A DNA stretch of 28,533 nt, from NCBI RefSeq assembly GCF_938017775.1, contig NZ_CALIIU010000052.1:1-28533 (forward strand), in the 5' to 3' direction. A program made the translations under genes and the position numbers. Positions 7,884 to 15,698 of this stretch are shown in pieces. Numbering within the stretch: the first letter of the stretch is position 1; each line of letters starts with the position of its first letter. This DNA is from an uncultured Campylobacter sp. (lineage in GTDB: Bacteria > Campylobacterota > Campylobacteria > Campylobacterales > Campylobacteraceae). The notes beneath the pieces are model-generated. The model was not told the DNA's origin, did not search any database, and saw nothing but the letters and a program-made list of their open reading frames with translations.

Positions 7884-8741
7884 TTACGATATTATTTTGC
7901 CGTTTTTATTCACGATCGTTTCGCGACCGTCTAAATTGATCTTGACGTAGTCGTCGCTTAAAACTTTCACAAGTTCTACTTCATCGTAAAACATAGGCTT
8001 TAAAATTTCATTATCCTCATCGTCTAGTAAACCCCATTTGCCGTCTTTTTTGACTTTGACATATCCTTTATAATATATGACTTGATCATATACATCAGAC
8101 AGGTTATCGTCTGAAATAAATATATCATCATAAATGCAAGAGATAACTTCTTGACCGGTTTTATCTATGAGACAACATTGATCATCTTTTATAACACAAG
8201 CTAGACCGTTATGAAAAGTGTCGAACGAATATAAGAAAGTCATAGTATAAATAAAAGGGGTAATCTCTCTACCGGTTTTATCTATGAAGCCAGATTTACC
8301 ATCTTTTACGACCATGGCTAAGCCTTCGGAAAAGAAGCTCTTAAAACTATCATAAATACAAGGAACGATCTCTTTGCCGGTTTTATCTATGAAGCCCCAT
8401 TTACCATCTTTTTTGACCCAAGCTAAGCCTTCGGAAAATTTCCTAGCATCATCATAAACAAAAGGAATGACCTCTTTGCCGGTTTTATCTATGAAGCCCC
8501 GTTTACCATCTTTTTCGACCACAGCTAAGCCTTCGGAAAAGATCCTAGCATCATCATAAACAAAAGGAACGATCTCTTTGCCGGTTTTGTCTATATAGCC
8601 ATATTTACCGTCTTTTTTGACCCAAGCTAAGCCTTCATGAAAGCTATAGACTTCATTATCATAAATACAAGGAATAACCTCCTCTTCTCTTTGATTTATA
8701 ATACCCCATTTTCCATCTTTTTCTACTGCAACTAAAATCAT
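7884..8741 (-). CDS. WG-repeat (KWG/beta-propeller-like) protein
   Basis: A 285-residue protein built of about seven to eight WG repeats of 34-35 residues with consensus DGKWGFIDKTGKEIVP-x-YD. The unit recurs as KDGKWGII, KDGKYGYI, KDGKRGFI, KDGKWGFI and so on. It has no signal peptide or membrane helix, so it is probably cytoplasmic, and no catalytic residues are recognisable. Members of this family are often found among accessory or interbacterial-competition genes, but no partner is visible here. It is AT-richer than the HIT and ribBA genes on either side, suggesting insertion into an older HIT-ribBA transcript. Spacing is 13 nt to the HIT gene and 16 nt to ribBA. Confidence 0.9.
   Translation of the reverse strand: MILVAVEKDGKWGIINQREEEVIPCIYDNEVYSFHEGLAWVKKDGKYGYIDKTGKEIVPFVYDDARIFSEGLAVVEKDGKRGFIDKTGKEVIPFVYDDARKFSEGLAWVKKDGKWGFIDKTGKEIVPCIYDSFKSFFSEGLAMVVKDGKSGFIDKTGREITPFIYTMTFLYSFDTFHNGLACVIKDDQCCLIDKTGQEVISCIYDDIFISDDNLSDVYDQVIYYKGYVKVKKDGKWGLLDDEDNEILKPMFYDEVELVKVLSDDYVKINLDGRETIVNKNGKIIS
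8264..8640 (-). repeat. Nearly identical 102-105-bp repeats inside the WG gene
   Basis: The phrase TCTTTGCCGGTTTTATCTAT (plus strand) returns at 8371 and 8473, and with small changes at 8575 and 8264. Spacings are 102, 102 and 105 bp, that is 34 or 35 codons. Similarity persists at third codon positions, so the copies arose by recent expansion or are homogenised, and unit number could vary between strains. Confidence 0.8.
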
Positions 8742-8754
8742 CTCAATCCTCCGT

Positions 8755-9243
8755 TTAAATTTTGATTTCCGCGTAAGCGGCTTTTAGCTTCTCAAAAAGC
8801 GGAGCGAACGACACGCCGTTTACGCGGACGTTTGCTATCGTCGTGATGAAATTCGTATCGCGCTGCCATCGCGGCACGAGATGATAGTGCACGTGCTCGG
8901 CTATGCCCGCACCCGCGGCGGCGCCGAGGTTCATGCCGATATTTACGCCGTTTGCGCCCAGAGTGCACTTTAAGATCCCCACTCCGGCGCGCACGTAGCG
9001 GCTCATCTCCGCCCACGCATCATCGCTAAGGCACTCGATATTATCGGCGTGCTCGTAGGGTATCACCATAAACGCGCCCGGGCTGTATGGGTAGAGGTTC
9101 ATCACCCCGAAGCAATGCCGCGCGCGAAAAAGCACGCCGTTGCGATCGTCGAACGCCGCATCCGCCGCCGCGTCGCAGAATGGACAGCCGCTTCTTTTTT
9201 CGGTAAAATACTCGCTTCGCCAAGGGGCGCAAAGATAATCCAT
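8755..9243 (-). CDS. HIT-family nucleotide-binding hydrolase
   Basis: A histidine-triad protein; this family hydrolyses nucleotide phosphoramidates or dinucleoside polyphosphates. The triad is HVHYHLVPRW, and an N-terminal CPFC pair with the later HCF gives a likely zinc site as in many HIT proteins. I place the start at the ATG at 9243 (MDYLCAPWRSEYF, 162 residues) because AAAGGAAAAGAG stands just before it. An in-frame ATG 24 nt further upstream (9267) adds eight residues but has no such site. It is the first gene of the run HIT, WG, ribBA, dinB, TorD-like. Confidence 0.9.
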   Translation of the reverse strand: MDYLCAPWRSEYFTEKRSGCPFCDAAADAAFDDRNGVLFRARHCFGVMNLYPYSPGAFMVIPYEHADNIECLSDDAWAEMSRYVRAGVGILKCTLGANGVNIGMNLGAAAGAGIAEHVHYHLVPRWQRDTNFITTIANVRVNGVSFAPLFEKLKAAYAEIKI

Positions 9244-9538
9244 CTCTTTTCCTTTCCGAAATTCCAAAATTCTATGGAATTTTAAAATTTGCGTTTCGCA
9301 AAATTTTATGAAATTTGGAATTTAAAACTTCTAAATTTCATAGAATTTTAAATTTACGCGTTTTGCGCTTGCTCGCACGATGCGGAGCTATGCATGCGAC
9401 GGAACGCGCTTTGCAATCCCAGACTGCGCGAGGCGCCTCCTCTGCGCGATATACGTTTTGCGAATCGAAGCCCGCGGCGGGCGCGCATTTGGCAAGCACT
9501 CATCGCGCGGCAAACACAGCGTCTAATCCGCTCCGCAA

Positions 9539-9583
9539 CCGCTCGCACGGCGCGCAATAACAAACTCACGATGCCAAAGCGCA
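9539..9583. repeat. 45-bp direct repeat, copy 1
   Basis: Identical to 9965-10009 except for one base (C at 9575, T at 10001). The core is CTCGCACGGCGCGCAATAAC followed by AAACTCACGATGC. It lies in the gene-free block. Confidence 0.9.
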
Positions 9584-9964
9584 CGTACGCCTACACGACT
9601 GCGATATCAAATCTACGCGGTCGTTTGCGCGGCGCATTATAACAAATCTTAGGCGCACTAACAGGCACGGTACGCGGTGCCAAACCTGCGCTGCAATCAC
9701 CATCGCAACACGCGGTAAAATTTAACGCGGCGCAGTCATAGCATAGCTGCGGCTCAATCGCGGCGTATCGCAGCCGAGTCGGCTTAGATCGCGAGCTGCG
9801 ATTAAATTTACGGCGCCGTATATAATCGCCAAGACCGGGCTTGCGTAAGCATACGACATGTAGGGCATCGCAACAGACGCGCAATCCTAAGCAGTCAAAT
9901 TCCGCAAGCGCAACCTCGCCCGAGCGAAGCTATGCAAAGCGTAAATTTAAACCTCACTCCGTAG

Positions 9965-10009
9965 CCGCTCGCACGGCGCGCAATAACAAACTCACGATGC
10001 TAAAGCGCA
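9965..10009. repeat. 45-bp direct repeat, copy 2
   Basis: Same orientation as copy 1, offset 426 bp, with one mismatch in 45. A degenerate third copy starts right after it (10018-10052), sharing GCTCG-ACGGCGCGCAA, CAAA and a terminal ATGC. Confidence 0.9.
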
Positions 10010-10017
10010 ACGTGGAT

Positions 10018-10052
10018 GCTCGTACGGCGCGCAACACCAAAGCGCGGCATGC
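10018..10052. repeat. Degenerate third copy of the 45-bp repeat
   Basis: It matches the first part of the repeat (GCTCGTACGGCGCGCAAC) and its ATGC end, with several substitutions between. It suggests the block grew by tandem duplication followed by decay. Confidence 0.55.
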
Positions 10053-10204
10053 AATATTAGATCGCGGCGCGGCGCTAAATTTAAAGAGCCGTTAAATTTT
10101 AAAGTCCGCCGAATTTTAAAATTTACTGCCTTAAAATTTCACTCCATTCGCTAAATTTAACGGCTCGCTTCGGGTTTAAGCTTGCGCGATCAAACGAGCC
10201 AAAT

Positions 10205-11005
10205 TTAAATTTTGCCGCCCGCGCCGAACTTTATCTCGCGCAGTGCCGCACCGACGTCATTTTGGCGCATAAAATGCTCGCCGATCAAAAACGCATCGAC
10301 GCCCGCCTCGTGTAAACTTAAAAGCTGCTCGTGCGAGTATAGGCCGCTTTCGGCGACGATGATCTTGCCGTTTGGAATCAGCGGTATCAGCCGCTCGCTC
10401 AGGCTCGTATCGACCTCGAAAGTCTCTAAATTTCGATGGTTGATGCCGATAATATCGGCACCTGCGAAGATTGCCTTTTTAAGATCGTCCTTATCGTGGA
10501 TCTCGCACAGCGCCCGAAGCCCTAGCCTGCGGGCAAACTCGAGCAGTTCTCTTAGCTGTTTGCCTTCCAGAGCTTTGGCGATCAGCAGGATAAAATCTGC
10601 GCCGTAAACCAGCGCCTCGAGGACCTGATAACGATCGACGATGAAATCCTTGCGCAAAATGGGCGTGCGAGTGTAGCGGCGGATCTGCGGGATAAACTCC
10701 AAATCGCCTCTGAAATAATGCGGCTCGGTAAGCACCGAAAAGGCGCTCGCACCTGCATTTTCGTACTCCACCGCAAGGCTTAGCGGCTCAAAATCCTCGC
10801 GGATGACCCCCTTGCTCGGGCTTGCCTTTTTAATCTCGGCGATGATGCGCAGCGGATCCTTCTCATCGCTTCTAAGCGCGCTTATGACGTCACGCGGCTC
10901 GTAGGGATTGGCGCTTAGCGAGCGGCCGAGCAGATCCTCGGGTAGCCTTTCTTTGCGAAGCGCCAGATCCTCGCGAGTACGCTTTAAAATTTCATCCAAA
11001 ATCAT
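10205..11005 (-). CDS. trpC: Indole-3-glycerol phosphate synthase TrpC
   Basis: A 266-residue TIM-barrel enzyme that converts CdRP to indole-3-glycerol phosphate in tryptophan synthesis. Diagnostic blocks are IIAEIKKASPSKGVI (catalytic Lys), ILRKDFIVDRYQV, LCEIHDKDDL, IGINHRNLETFEVD and IVAESGLYS. Length is normal and it is a single-function protein, not fused to TrpF. It starts 2 nt after the TPR gene stop and is the last gene of a five-gene overlapping operon whose other members have no evident link to tryptophan. Confidence 0.96.
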   Translation of the reverse strand: MILDEILKRTREDLALRKERLPEDLLGRSLSANPYEPRDVISALRSDEKDPLRIIAEIKKASPSKGVIREDFEPLSLAVEYENAGASAFSVLTEPHYFRGDLEFIPQIRRYTRTPILRKDFIVDRYQVLEALVYGADFILLIAKALEGKQLRELLEFARRLGLRALCEIHDKDDLKKAIFAGADIIGINHRNLETFEVDTSLSERLIPLIPNGKIIVAESGLYSHEQLLSLHEAGVDAFLIGEHFMRQNDVGAALREIKFGAGGKI

Positions 11006-11007
11006 CG

Positions 11008-12852
11008 CTACTGCTTTGGTGTCTGGATTTTAGAGCCGGTGGGCTCTTTCGACGTAGAATTTTGCTCTGGCATAAAATCCTGCCTCGATACGGAATTTTG
11101 TCTTGACGAGGCAGAATTCTGCGCGGCGGAATTTATAGGCGTCGCAAAATTTTCAAAAGCCGCGGAATTTGGTGTCTGGTTTTGAATCGCGGAATTTGCA
11201 GACCCGGCAGAATTTTGCGAAGCGGAGCCTTTTGGCGCCAAATTCTGCGTTGTGGTGGGACTTGGACGCGCGGAATCTAACGCAGAGCTTTCGGGCGCCG
11301 TAGATTTTATGGAATTAGGCGAATGAGTTTTTATTGCTGGGCTTTGCGGCGCCTGATCTTTCGGCGTGGAGCCTTTTATCGTAGCGGGGTTTTGCGATAT
11401 AGAATTCTGCGGCGCTACGCCTGTGCCAGCGGCGCACGCATCGATCGCCTCCAAATGCTCTTTGCCTTCGGGGGAATTAAAAAATTCTGCGTCTTTGATC
11501 TTAGCCATTTCATTTTTAGCCTTGTCGCACTCGCCAAGCTTGTAGTATCCCCAAGCAAGCGAGTCCAGATAATACGGCGAGTCGGGGTCTTTTTGTAGAG
11601 CGCGGCGGACGAGCTCGATGCCCTTGCGAACGTCCAAATCGTGATCTATTAAGATGTAGCCGTAGTAGTTTAGGTGCACGGGGTCTTTAAGTTGCGGCGC
11701 GATATTTTCAAATTTTGCCACTACGCTAGACAGGGTTTTAGCGTCCACATTTTTGCCCGCACTTTCATATTCATAGATCGCCTCGATCGCCAAAAAGTCG
11801 TAATTTTTGGTCTTCATAAACTCATCGCGCGCCATTTTAATCGCGGTTTTATAGTCTTTTTTATGCGCGTAGGCATCGATTAGAAGCTCGCACTTGTAGT
11901 CGTATTTCTTCAAAAGCTCGATTATTTTATCAAAGTCGTTTGAGTAGTAATAAATCGCTATCATATCGTCCAAGAATTTATTATCCCCTTTGGCTTCATA
12001 CAGCGCTTCATCTATCTTAGCGACATCCAAATAGCGTTTATTCGCGCGATACACATCAGCTAGCAGCTCGCACGCCATACCCTGGGCGCAGCCGTAGATG
12101 CGCCTGTGCGTCTCGATGATGCGGATCGCTCCGTCCGAATCATCGAGTTTATTTAGCAGCACGTCGCATAATCTGATGAGATTTTCGTCAGTTTTGTCTA
12201 GCTCATAGGCTTTTTCAAAGTAGGTTTTGGCTAAAGTAAAATTCTCCATCGCATAATATGTCGCCGCTAAAATCGCGTAACTACGCGAAACTGGATCTAC
12301 GGTGACCAGCTTAAGAGCAGCGGTATTGGCATTTAGATTATCTTTAATGCCTAAGTAGTAGCCGATTTTTACTCGCAGATACTCGGAGTCTGAGCTTAGG
12401 CTCTTTTCGCCGAGCTTTAAATAACGCGCCGTATTTTTGCGATCTTTGATCGCAAAAGCAGTCTTTAGCGCCTCTAACAGATAAACGGACGAGCCCGTTT
12501 TATTGTATGCCTTTTCGTATAAAAACATCGATGCGACGGGATCTTTATGCAGTAGCTCCAAAGCTGTAAGCAAATCGAAATTTAACTCGGCGTCCTCTTG
12601 CGCTCGCATCGCGTGATTTAGCTTTTCTTTGGTTATACTTTTAGCGCTTACGCCACGATTTATCAAGCTCTTTTTAATTGCATCTTTTGCACCGTTTTTT
12701 GTGCCAATGCTGGAATTTCGATCAGACGCCTTTTTATCAGTAACGGACTGCTTCGCCGCTGCAGCATTCGTCCCACTTTCCGCACTTAGATACTGCGGCG
12801 CTAAAATCATCGCCGCGATTAAAATTCCGCTTAAAACCTTACCCCGATACAT
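11008..12852 (-). CDS. Exported TPR-repeat protein with a low-complexity C-terminal tail
   Basis: A 614-residue protein with an N-terminal signal peptide (KVLSGILIAAMILAPQYLSA) and a helical body (about 75-470) of TPR-like repeats, for example AILAATYYAMENFTLAKTYF and LAWGYYKLGECDKAKNEM. It probably acts in the periplasm as a protein-binding scaffold. Residues 474-614 are Asn/Gln/Ser/Ala/Pro-rich with recurring QNS and NSA words. The start overlaps the preceding CxxC gene by 22 nt and trpC follows directly. The TPR body resembles the large periplasmic TPR proteins common in Campylobacter; the tail is unusual. Confidence 0.85.
   Translation of the reverse strand: MYRGKVLSGILIAAMILAPQYLSAESGTNAAAAKQSVTDKKASDRNSSIGTKNGAKDAIKKSLINRGVSAKSITKEKLNHAMRAQEDAELNFDLLTALELLHKDPVASMFLYEKAYNKTGSSVYLLEALKTAFAIKDRKNTARYLKLGEKSLSSDSEYLRVKIGYYLGIKDNLNANTAALKLVTVDPVSRSYAILAATYYAMENFTLAKTYFEKAYELDKTDENLIRLCDVLLNKLDDSDGAIRIIETHRRIYGCAQGMACELLADVYRANKRYLDVAKIDEALYEAKGDNKFLDDMIAIYYYSNDFDKIIELLKKYDYKCELLIDAYAHKKDYKTAIKMARDEFMKTKNYDFLAIEAIYEYESAGKNVDAKTLSSVVAKFENIAPQLKDPVHLNYYGYILIDHDLDVRKGIELVRRALQKDPDSPYYLDSLAWGYYKLGECDKAKNEMAKIKDAEFFNSPEGKEHLEAIDACAAGTGVAPQNSISQNPATIKGSTPKDQAPQSPAIKTHSPNSIKSTAPESSALDSARPSPTTTQNLAPKGSASQNSAGSANSAIQNQTPNSAAFENFATPINSAAQNSASSRQNSVSRQDFMPEQNSTSKEPTGSKIQTPKQ
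11011..11433 (-). repeat. Low-complexity, repeat-derived tail of the TPR gene
   Basis: This segment encodes residues 474-614. On the plus strand the word GCGGAATTT or CAGAATTTTGC recurs at irregular spacing; read here it gives CAG-AAT-TCY (Gln-Asn-Ser). It shares its core with the insertions in the methyltransferase, QueC and YbeY genes. Confidence 0.75.
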
Positions 12853-13190
12853 TCTTCCTCCAATTCTTTAGTATGCGTTTTAAAATATTCCCAAAACGGG
12901 AAGCTACGACACTGCTTCGGACGCAGCTCGTAAATCCCGCAGTTGCGCTGCGTCTCGTCAAAAAACACGCACGCTAAGCCGCCTTCAAAGGGCTTTTCTT
13001 TTACACTAAATTTAGCGCCTATTTTTTGTAAATAAATTTCTTTAATCCTTGCGGGCGAAATTTTAAATTTTGCCGCTAGAGCTGCGATCTCGCTCTCATC
13101 TATCCAGATATAGCCGCTCTCTCCGGTGCAGCACTTACCACCGCAGCGCTCGCATGCGCTAGCATCGAAGCTAAAGCCAAACTCACTCAT
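12831..13190 (-). CDS. YkgJ-type Cys-cluster (putative zinc/iron-chelating) protein
   Basis: A 119-residue protein with an N-terminal cluster C12, C15, C19, C20 (CERCGGKCC) followed by later cysteines in CVFFDETQRNCGIYELRPKQC and RSFPFW. This is the pattern of the YkgJ/UPF0153 family, thought to chelate zinc or iron. The biochemical role is unknown. It overlaps the methyltransferase gene by 8 nt upstream and the TPR gene by 22 nt downstream, so it sits firmly inside the operon. Confidence 0.9.
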   Translation of the reverse strand: MSEFGFSFDASACERCGGKCCTGESGYIWIDESEIAALAAKFKISPARIKEIYLQKIGAKFSVKEKPFEGGLACVFFDETQRNCGIYELRPKQCRSFPFWEYFKTHTKELEEECIGVRF

Positions 13191-14424
13191 AATCCACGCT
13201 CGTTAAACCTGCGCTTTTGTAGATCGCGTGGGCTTGTGCGGTGCGCTTTCCGTGCGCGCTAGCGTAGATCGGAAGGACGATCTCACAGGGCGAGCGCGAG
13301 TTCTTACGAGCCTGCAAAAGCGCGAGCTTAGCGGGCTTTGAAATGTCGGGATAGACAAAACCAAGCCTCGTCAAATTTAGCCTAAACTCGCCCAAAAGCT
13401 CGCAAATTTTAGCTAGCTTGCCCGCCTCATAGCAAAAAATAAGCGTACCGCCAGGCTTAAGATGAGCATTCGCAGATCGCACGAAATCCCGTAGGCTAAG
13501 GCTTGCTGTGCTCTTACTAAGCGCCATATGAGGCTCTTTGCTAAGCGAAATGCGCTCTCGATAAAAGGGCGGATTTGAGACGATAAAGTCAAAACGCTTC
13601 TCGCTTTTAAACTCCGCAAAATCCGCGTGCAAAATCTCGGCAGGCAGATCGTTTTGCAAAGAATTTAGCCTTAAGATTTCTAAATTTCGCTCTTGAATTT
13701 CTAGCAAGCTTAGATTGATGCTTTTAAAATCGCGTTTTAGCAAAAGCCCTAAAATTCCACATCCTGCGCCCACATCCAGCACGTCGCCGTATATCGCTCG
13801 CGGATTTAGCACGCCTTTTAAACTACGCTCATCGCAAACTGCAAACCAGTCGTCACGCAAGCACTCCGCAGCAAAATCCTCGCGCACCTTGGCGTCTTCA
13901 AATTTGCTCGCGAAATCTTTATCGTGCGTCTTTTGAGATTCTAAAGACTGCGCGATTTGCTCGTCACAAAATTTAAAATTTTCACCGCTTGCGATATCAG
14001 GCTTTAAAGTATGCCAGGCTTCGTCGTTTTGAAAATCGGAATTTTTATAGCGCTCGCTTTGAAATTTCTCCTGAAATTCCGCTTGAAATTCCTTTTTAAA
14101 TTCCGCCTTAAGTTCAGCGCAGTCCGTATTGCTAACATCGTGATCGTTCTCCATGCTCTGGTTAGCGGCATACGACTCTTCTTTGCTAAAAGCGCAATCC
14201 TCGGCGCAAAATTCCGCTTCGCCGCCTGCGAAATCCGAAGCGCAAAACTGCGCATTAAAGCCTCCATCTGTCGCGTCTTTAAATTCCGCGCCACAGCCCA
14301 GCGCCCAAGAGCCATTTTGCGATGCTACGTCAGCTTTGCGCACGCCTGAGCTCCTTATAAAATTCCACAAAAAAATCGTATCGCTAGTGTAGCGATAACC
14401 CTTTTTTGGCTGATAAAGCCTCAT
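13183..14424 (-). CDS. TrmN6/YfiC-like N-methyltransferase with a large low-complexity insertion
   Basis: The SAM-dependent methyltransferase core is clear: motif I VLDVGAGCGILGLLLKR (about 215-231), LLEIQERNLEI for ribose binding, and the NPPFY catalytic motif at 284-288, typical of enzymes methylating an exocyclic amine in tRNA, rRNA or protein. The N-terminal 28 residues (YRYTSDTIFLWNFI) match the family start. Between them, about residues 29-208 are unrelated low-complexity sequence (EFQAEFQEKFQ and the like). Without it the protein would be about 235 residues, the family's usual size. The start overlaps the next gene upstream by 4 nt (ATGA). Confidence 0.85.
   Translation of the reverse strand: MRLYQPKKGYRYTSDTIFLWNFIRSSGVRKADVASQNGSWALGCGAEFKDATDGGFNAQFCASDFAGGEAEFCAEDCAFSKEESYAANQSMENDHDVSNTDCAELKAEFKKEFQAEFQEKFQSERYKNSDFQNDEAWHTLKPDIASGENFKFCDEQIAQSLESQKTHDKDFASKFEDAKVREDFAAECLRDDWFAVCDERSLKGVLNPRAIYGDVLDVGAGCGILGLLLKRDFKSINLSLLEIQERNLEILRLNSLQNDLPAEILHADFAEFKSEKRFDFIVSNPPFYRERISLSKEPHMALSKSTASLSLRDFVRSANAHLKPGGTLIFCYEAGKLAKICELLGEFRLNLTRLGFVYPDISKPAKLALLQARKNSRSPCEIVLPIYASAHGKRTAQAHAIYKSAGLTSVDYE
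13801..14340 (-). repeat. Low-complexity insertion in the methyltransferase gene
   Basis: It encodes residues 29-208. The GAATTT/AAATTC core recurs in many contexts (AATTCCGC, GAAATTCC), mostly read as GAA-TTT, giving Glu-Phe words (AEFK, KEF, AEFQ, EKF). It is flanked on both sides by well-conserved methyltransferase sequence and is in frame. Confidence 0.75.
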
Positions 14425-15368
14425 CTGCGGATATTTTTGATGATGGTATGAGCGTGATTTATCGCCACCACGATCGATCCACCACTTCTGCTGATGAGAT
14501 CTCCGCCGACGTAAAGCCCACTAGTGGCAGTTTGAAGATTTTCATCCACGATCGGCACGCCGTTTTCATCGTAAGCGATGCCGCATTTTTTAAGAAAATC
14601 GATCGGGCTCGTGCCGCCGATCGCGTATATCACGCGATCAAATACGAGCTCGGTGCCATTATCAAATTTTACCAGCACCTTGCCGTTTTCATTCTCAAGA
14701 GCCTCTATATCGATGCCTAAACGCAAGATGATGTTGCCGTATTTGGTCTCGCGCATTACGTCGCTTTCGTTCGTCTCGTTTAGGCGGGTAAATTTAGCCT
14801 TGCGATAGCAAAGCGTCACGACATTGGTCTTGCATAGCGCTATAGCGTATTCCGCGGCTGAGTTACCGCCTCCGACGACTAGAATTTTTTCATTGATCGT
14901 GCATTTATCAAGATTGAAATTTACGCGTTGCGTGATCGAAGGCGGAATTTTATAAGCGGGCTTATTGGGCTTGCCCATCCTGCCAATTGCGACGATGACG
15001 TTGCGCGCGCGGTATCCAGCCGAGCTAGTCGTGATATAAAACTCATATGCGTGCTTTTCGATCTTTTCGACCTCACTTTTGAAATTCGTATCGATTTCAT
15101 CGCTATCTAAGAGCTCGTCGAAATAATTTAGCACACTCTCTTTCGTGCCGGTTTCAAACGAAATAGAGCCACGCGTCTCGCTGTCAAAGCCCTTATATTC
15201 TTTATCGACGCGCTTTTTATCTTTGTAAAACTGCCTAATTGTTTGAGAGTGGTTGTCGCCTTTTTCAAGCAGAAGCACATGCGCAAGCCCGTTTCTTTTG
15301 GCTTCTACTACGGAAGCGATGCCGCAAGGACCGCCGCCGATCACCGCCAAGTCGTAAACGTCTATCAT
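14421..15368 (-). CDS. YpdA-like FAD/NAD(P)-dependent oxidoreductase
   Basis: A 315-residue two-Rossmann flavoprotein. It has an N-terminal FAD motif VIGGGPCGIASV (about 9-20), an NAD(P) motif VVGGGNSAAEYAIA around residue 165, and a C-terminal FAD motif SGLYVGGDL. It lacks the CxxC redox pair of thioredoxin reductase. The GGGPCG variant and overall layout match the YpdA/bacillithiol-disulfide-reductase-like group found in Campylobacter; the substrate is unknown. ATG at 15368 has AAAGGAAATTT upstream. It is the first gene of the five-gene operon ending in trpC. Confidence 0.88.
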   Translation of the reverse strand: MIDVYDLAVIGGGPCGIASVVEAKRNGLAHVLLLEKGDNHSQTIRQFYKDKKRVDKEYKGFDSETRGSISFETGTKESVLNYFDELLDSDEIDTNFKSEVEKIEKHAYEFYITTSSAGYRARNVIVAIGRMGKPNKPAYKIPPSITQRVNFNLDKCTINEKILVVGGGNSAAEYAIALCKTNVVTLCYRKAKFTRLNETNESDVMRETKYGNIILRLGIDIEALENENGKVLVKFDNGTELVFDRVIYAIGGTSPIDFLKKCGIAYDENGVPIVDENLQTATSGLYVGGDLISRSGGSIVVAINHAHTIIKNIRR

Positions 15369-15401
15369 AAATTTCCTTTAATCTTTTAAATTTCATACGA
15401 A

Positions 15402-15407
15402 ATTATA
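15402..15407 (-). promoter_or_regulatory. Candidate -10 box for the flavoprotein-to-trpC operon
   Basis: The minus strand reads TATAAT at 15407-15402, about 34 nt before the ATG at 15368, within AT-rich DNA. No clear -35 is visible, which is normal for Campylobacter sigma70 promoters. Confidence 0.45.
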
Positions 15408-15639
15408 GTAAAAATTCCATTAAAATCAGTGGAATTTCCTAGCAATTTCGCAGCTTAAATTTAAAATTTTAACGCTTTAAGATGCTTGCTTGGCTAAATT
15501 TAAAAAGACATAATTTTCTACGTTTAAATTTTAAATTTCACGGCGCCAATCCGTTTATAAAAGCTCATGCGGCAAAAGCGGCGAATTTAAAATTTTACTT
15601 CGCCAAGATGGAATTTTGCGAGCTAAGATAAAGCGGTAA

Positions 15640-15668
15640 GGGCGGCAAATTTTAAAATTTCACCGCCC
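15640..15668 (-). terminator. GC-clamped hairpin downstream of tonB
   Basis: GGGCGG (15640-15645) pairs with CCGCCC (15663-15668). The interior AAATTTTAAAATTT is itself palindromic, giving a long interrupted stem 31 nt past the tonB stop. No U-tract follows on the minus strand, so its role as terminator is uncertain. Confidence 0.45.
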
Positions 15669-15698
15669 AGGCAGGGGTTTTTAGTAGAAGCTTTAAGG

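Larger units (their letters stand above)
9268..10204. other. Roughly 940-bp gene-free block with direct repeats
   Basis: No convincing gene is present; the open frames overlap on both strands and are Arg/Ala/Ser-rich. Both ends (9268-9355 and 10080-10205) are AAATTT-rich with partial inverted repeats. The middle (about 9360-10080) is GC-rich and carries a 45-bp direct repeat plus a degenerate third copy. Leftward transcription from trpC would enter this block before reaching the HIT gene. Confidence 0.6.
15369..15698. other. 330-bp spacer with hairpins, no gene
   Basis: This spacer holds a probable promoter for the flavoprotein operon, a small inverted repeat (AAATTCCA 15412-15419 / TGGAATTT 15430-15437), many AAATTT words and a GC-clamped hairpin near the tonB end. 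No coding frame is supported. Confidence 0.6.

Noticed and set aside
8264..8640. CRISPR-like array
   Set aside because: The regularly spaced repeats are the coding repeats of the WG protein, in frame throughout.
9315..10095. Several 75-100-codon frames on both strands in the repeat block
   Set aside because: They overlap one another, cross the direct repeats in inconsistent frames and show Arg/Ala-rich chance composition.
13183..14424. Methyltransferase gene as a fusion with a second enzyme
   Set aside because: The extra segment is low-complexity and interrupts the domain rather than adding a foldable one.
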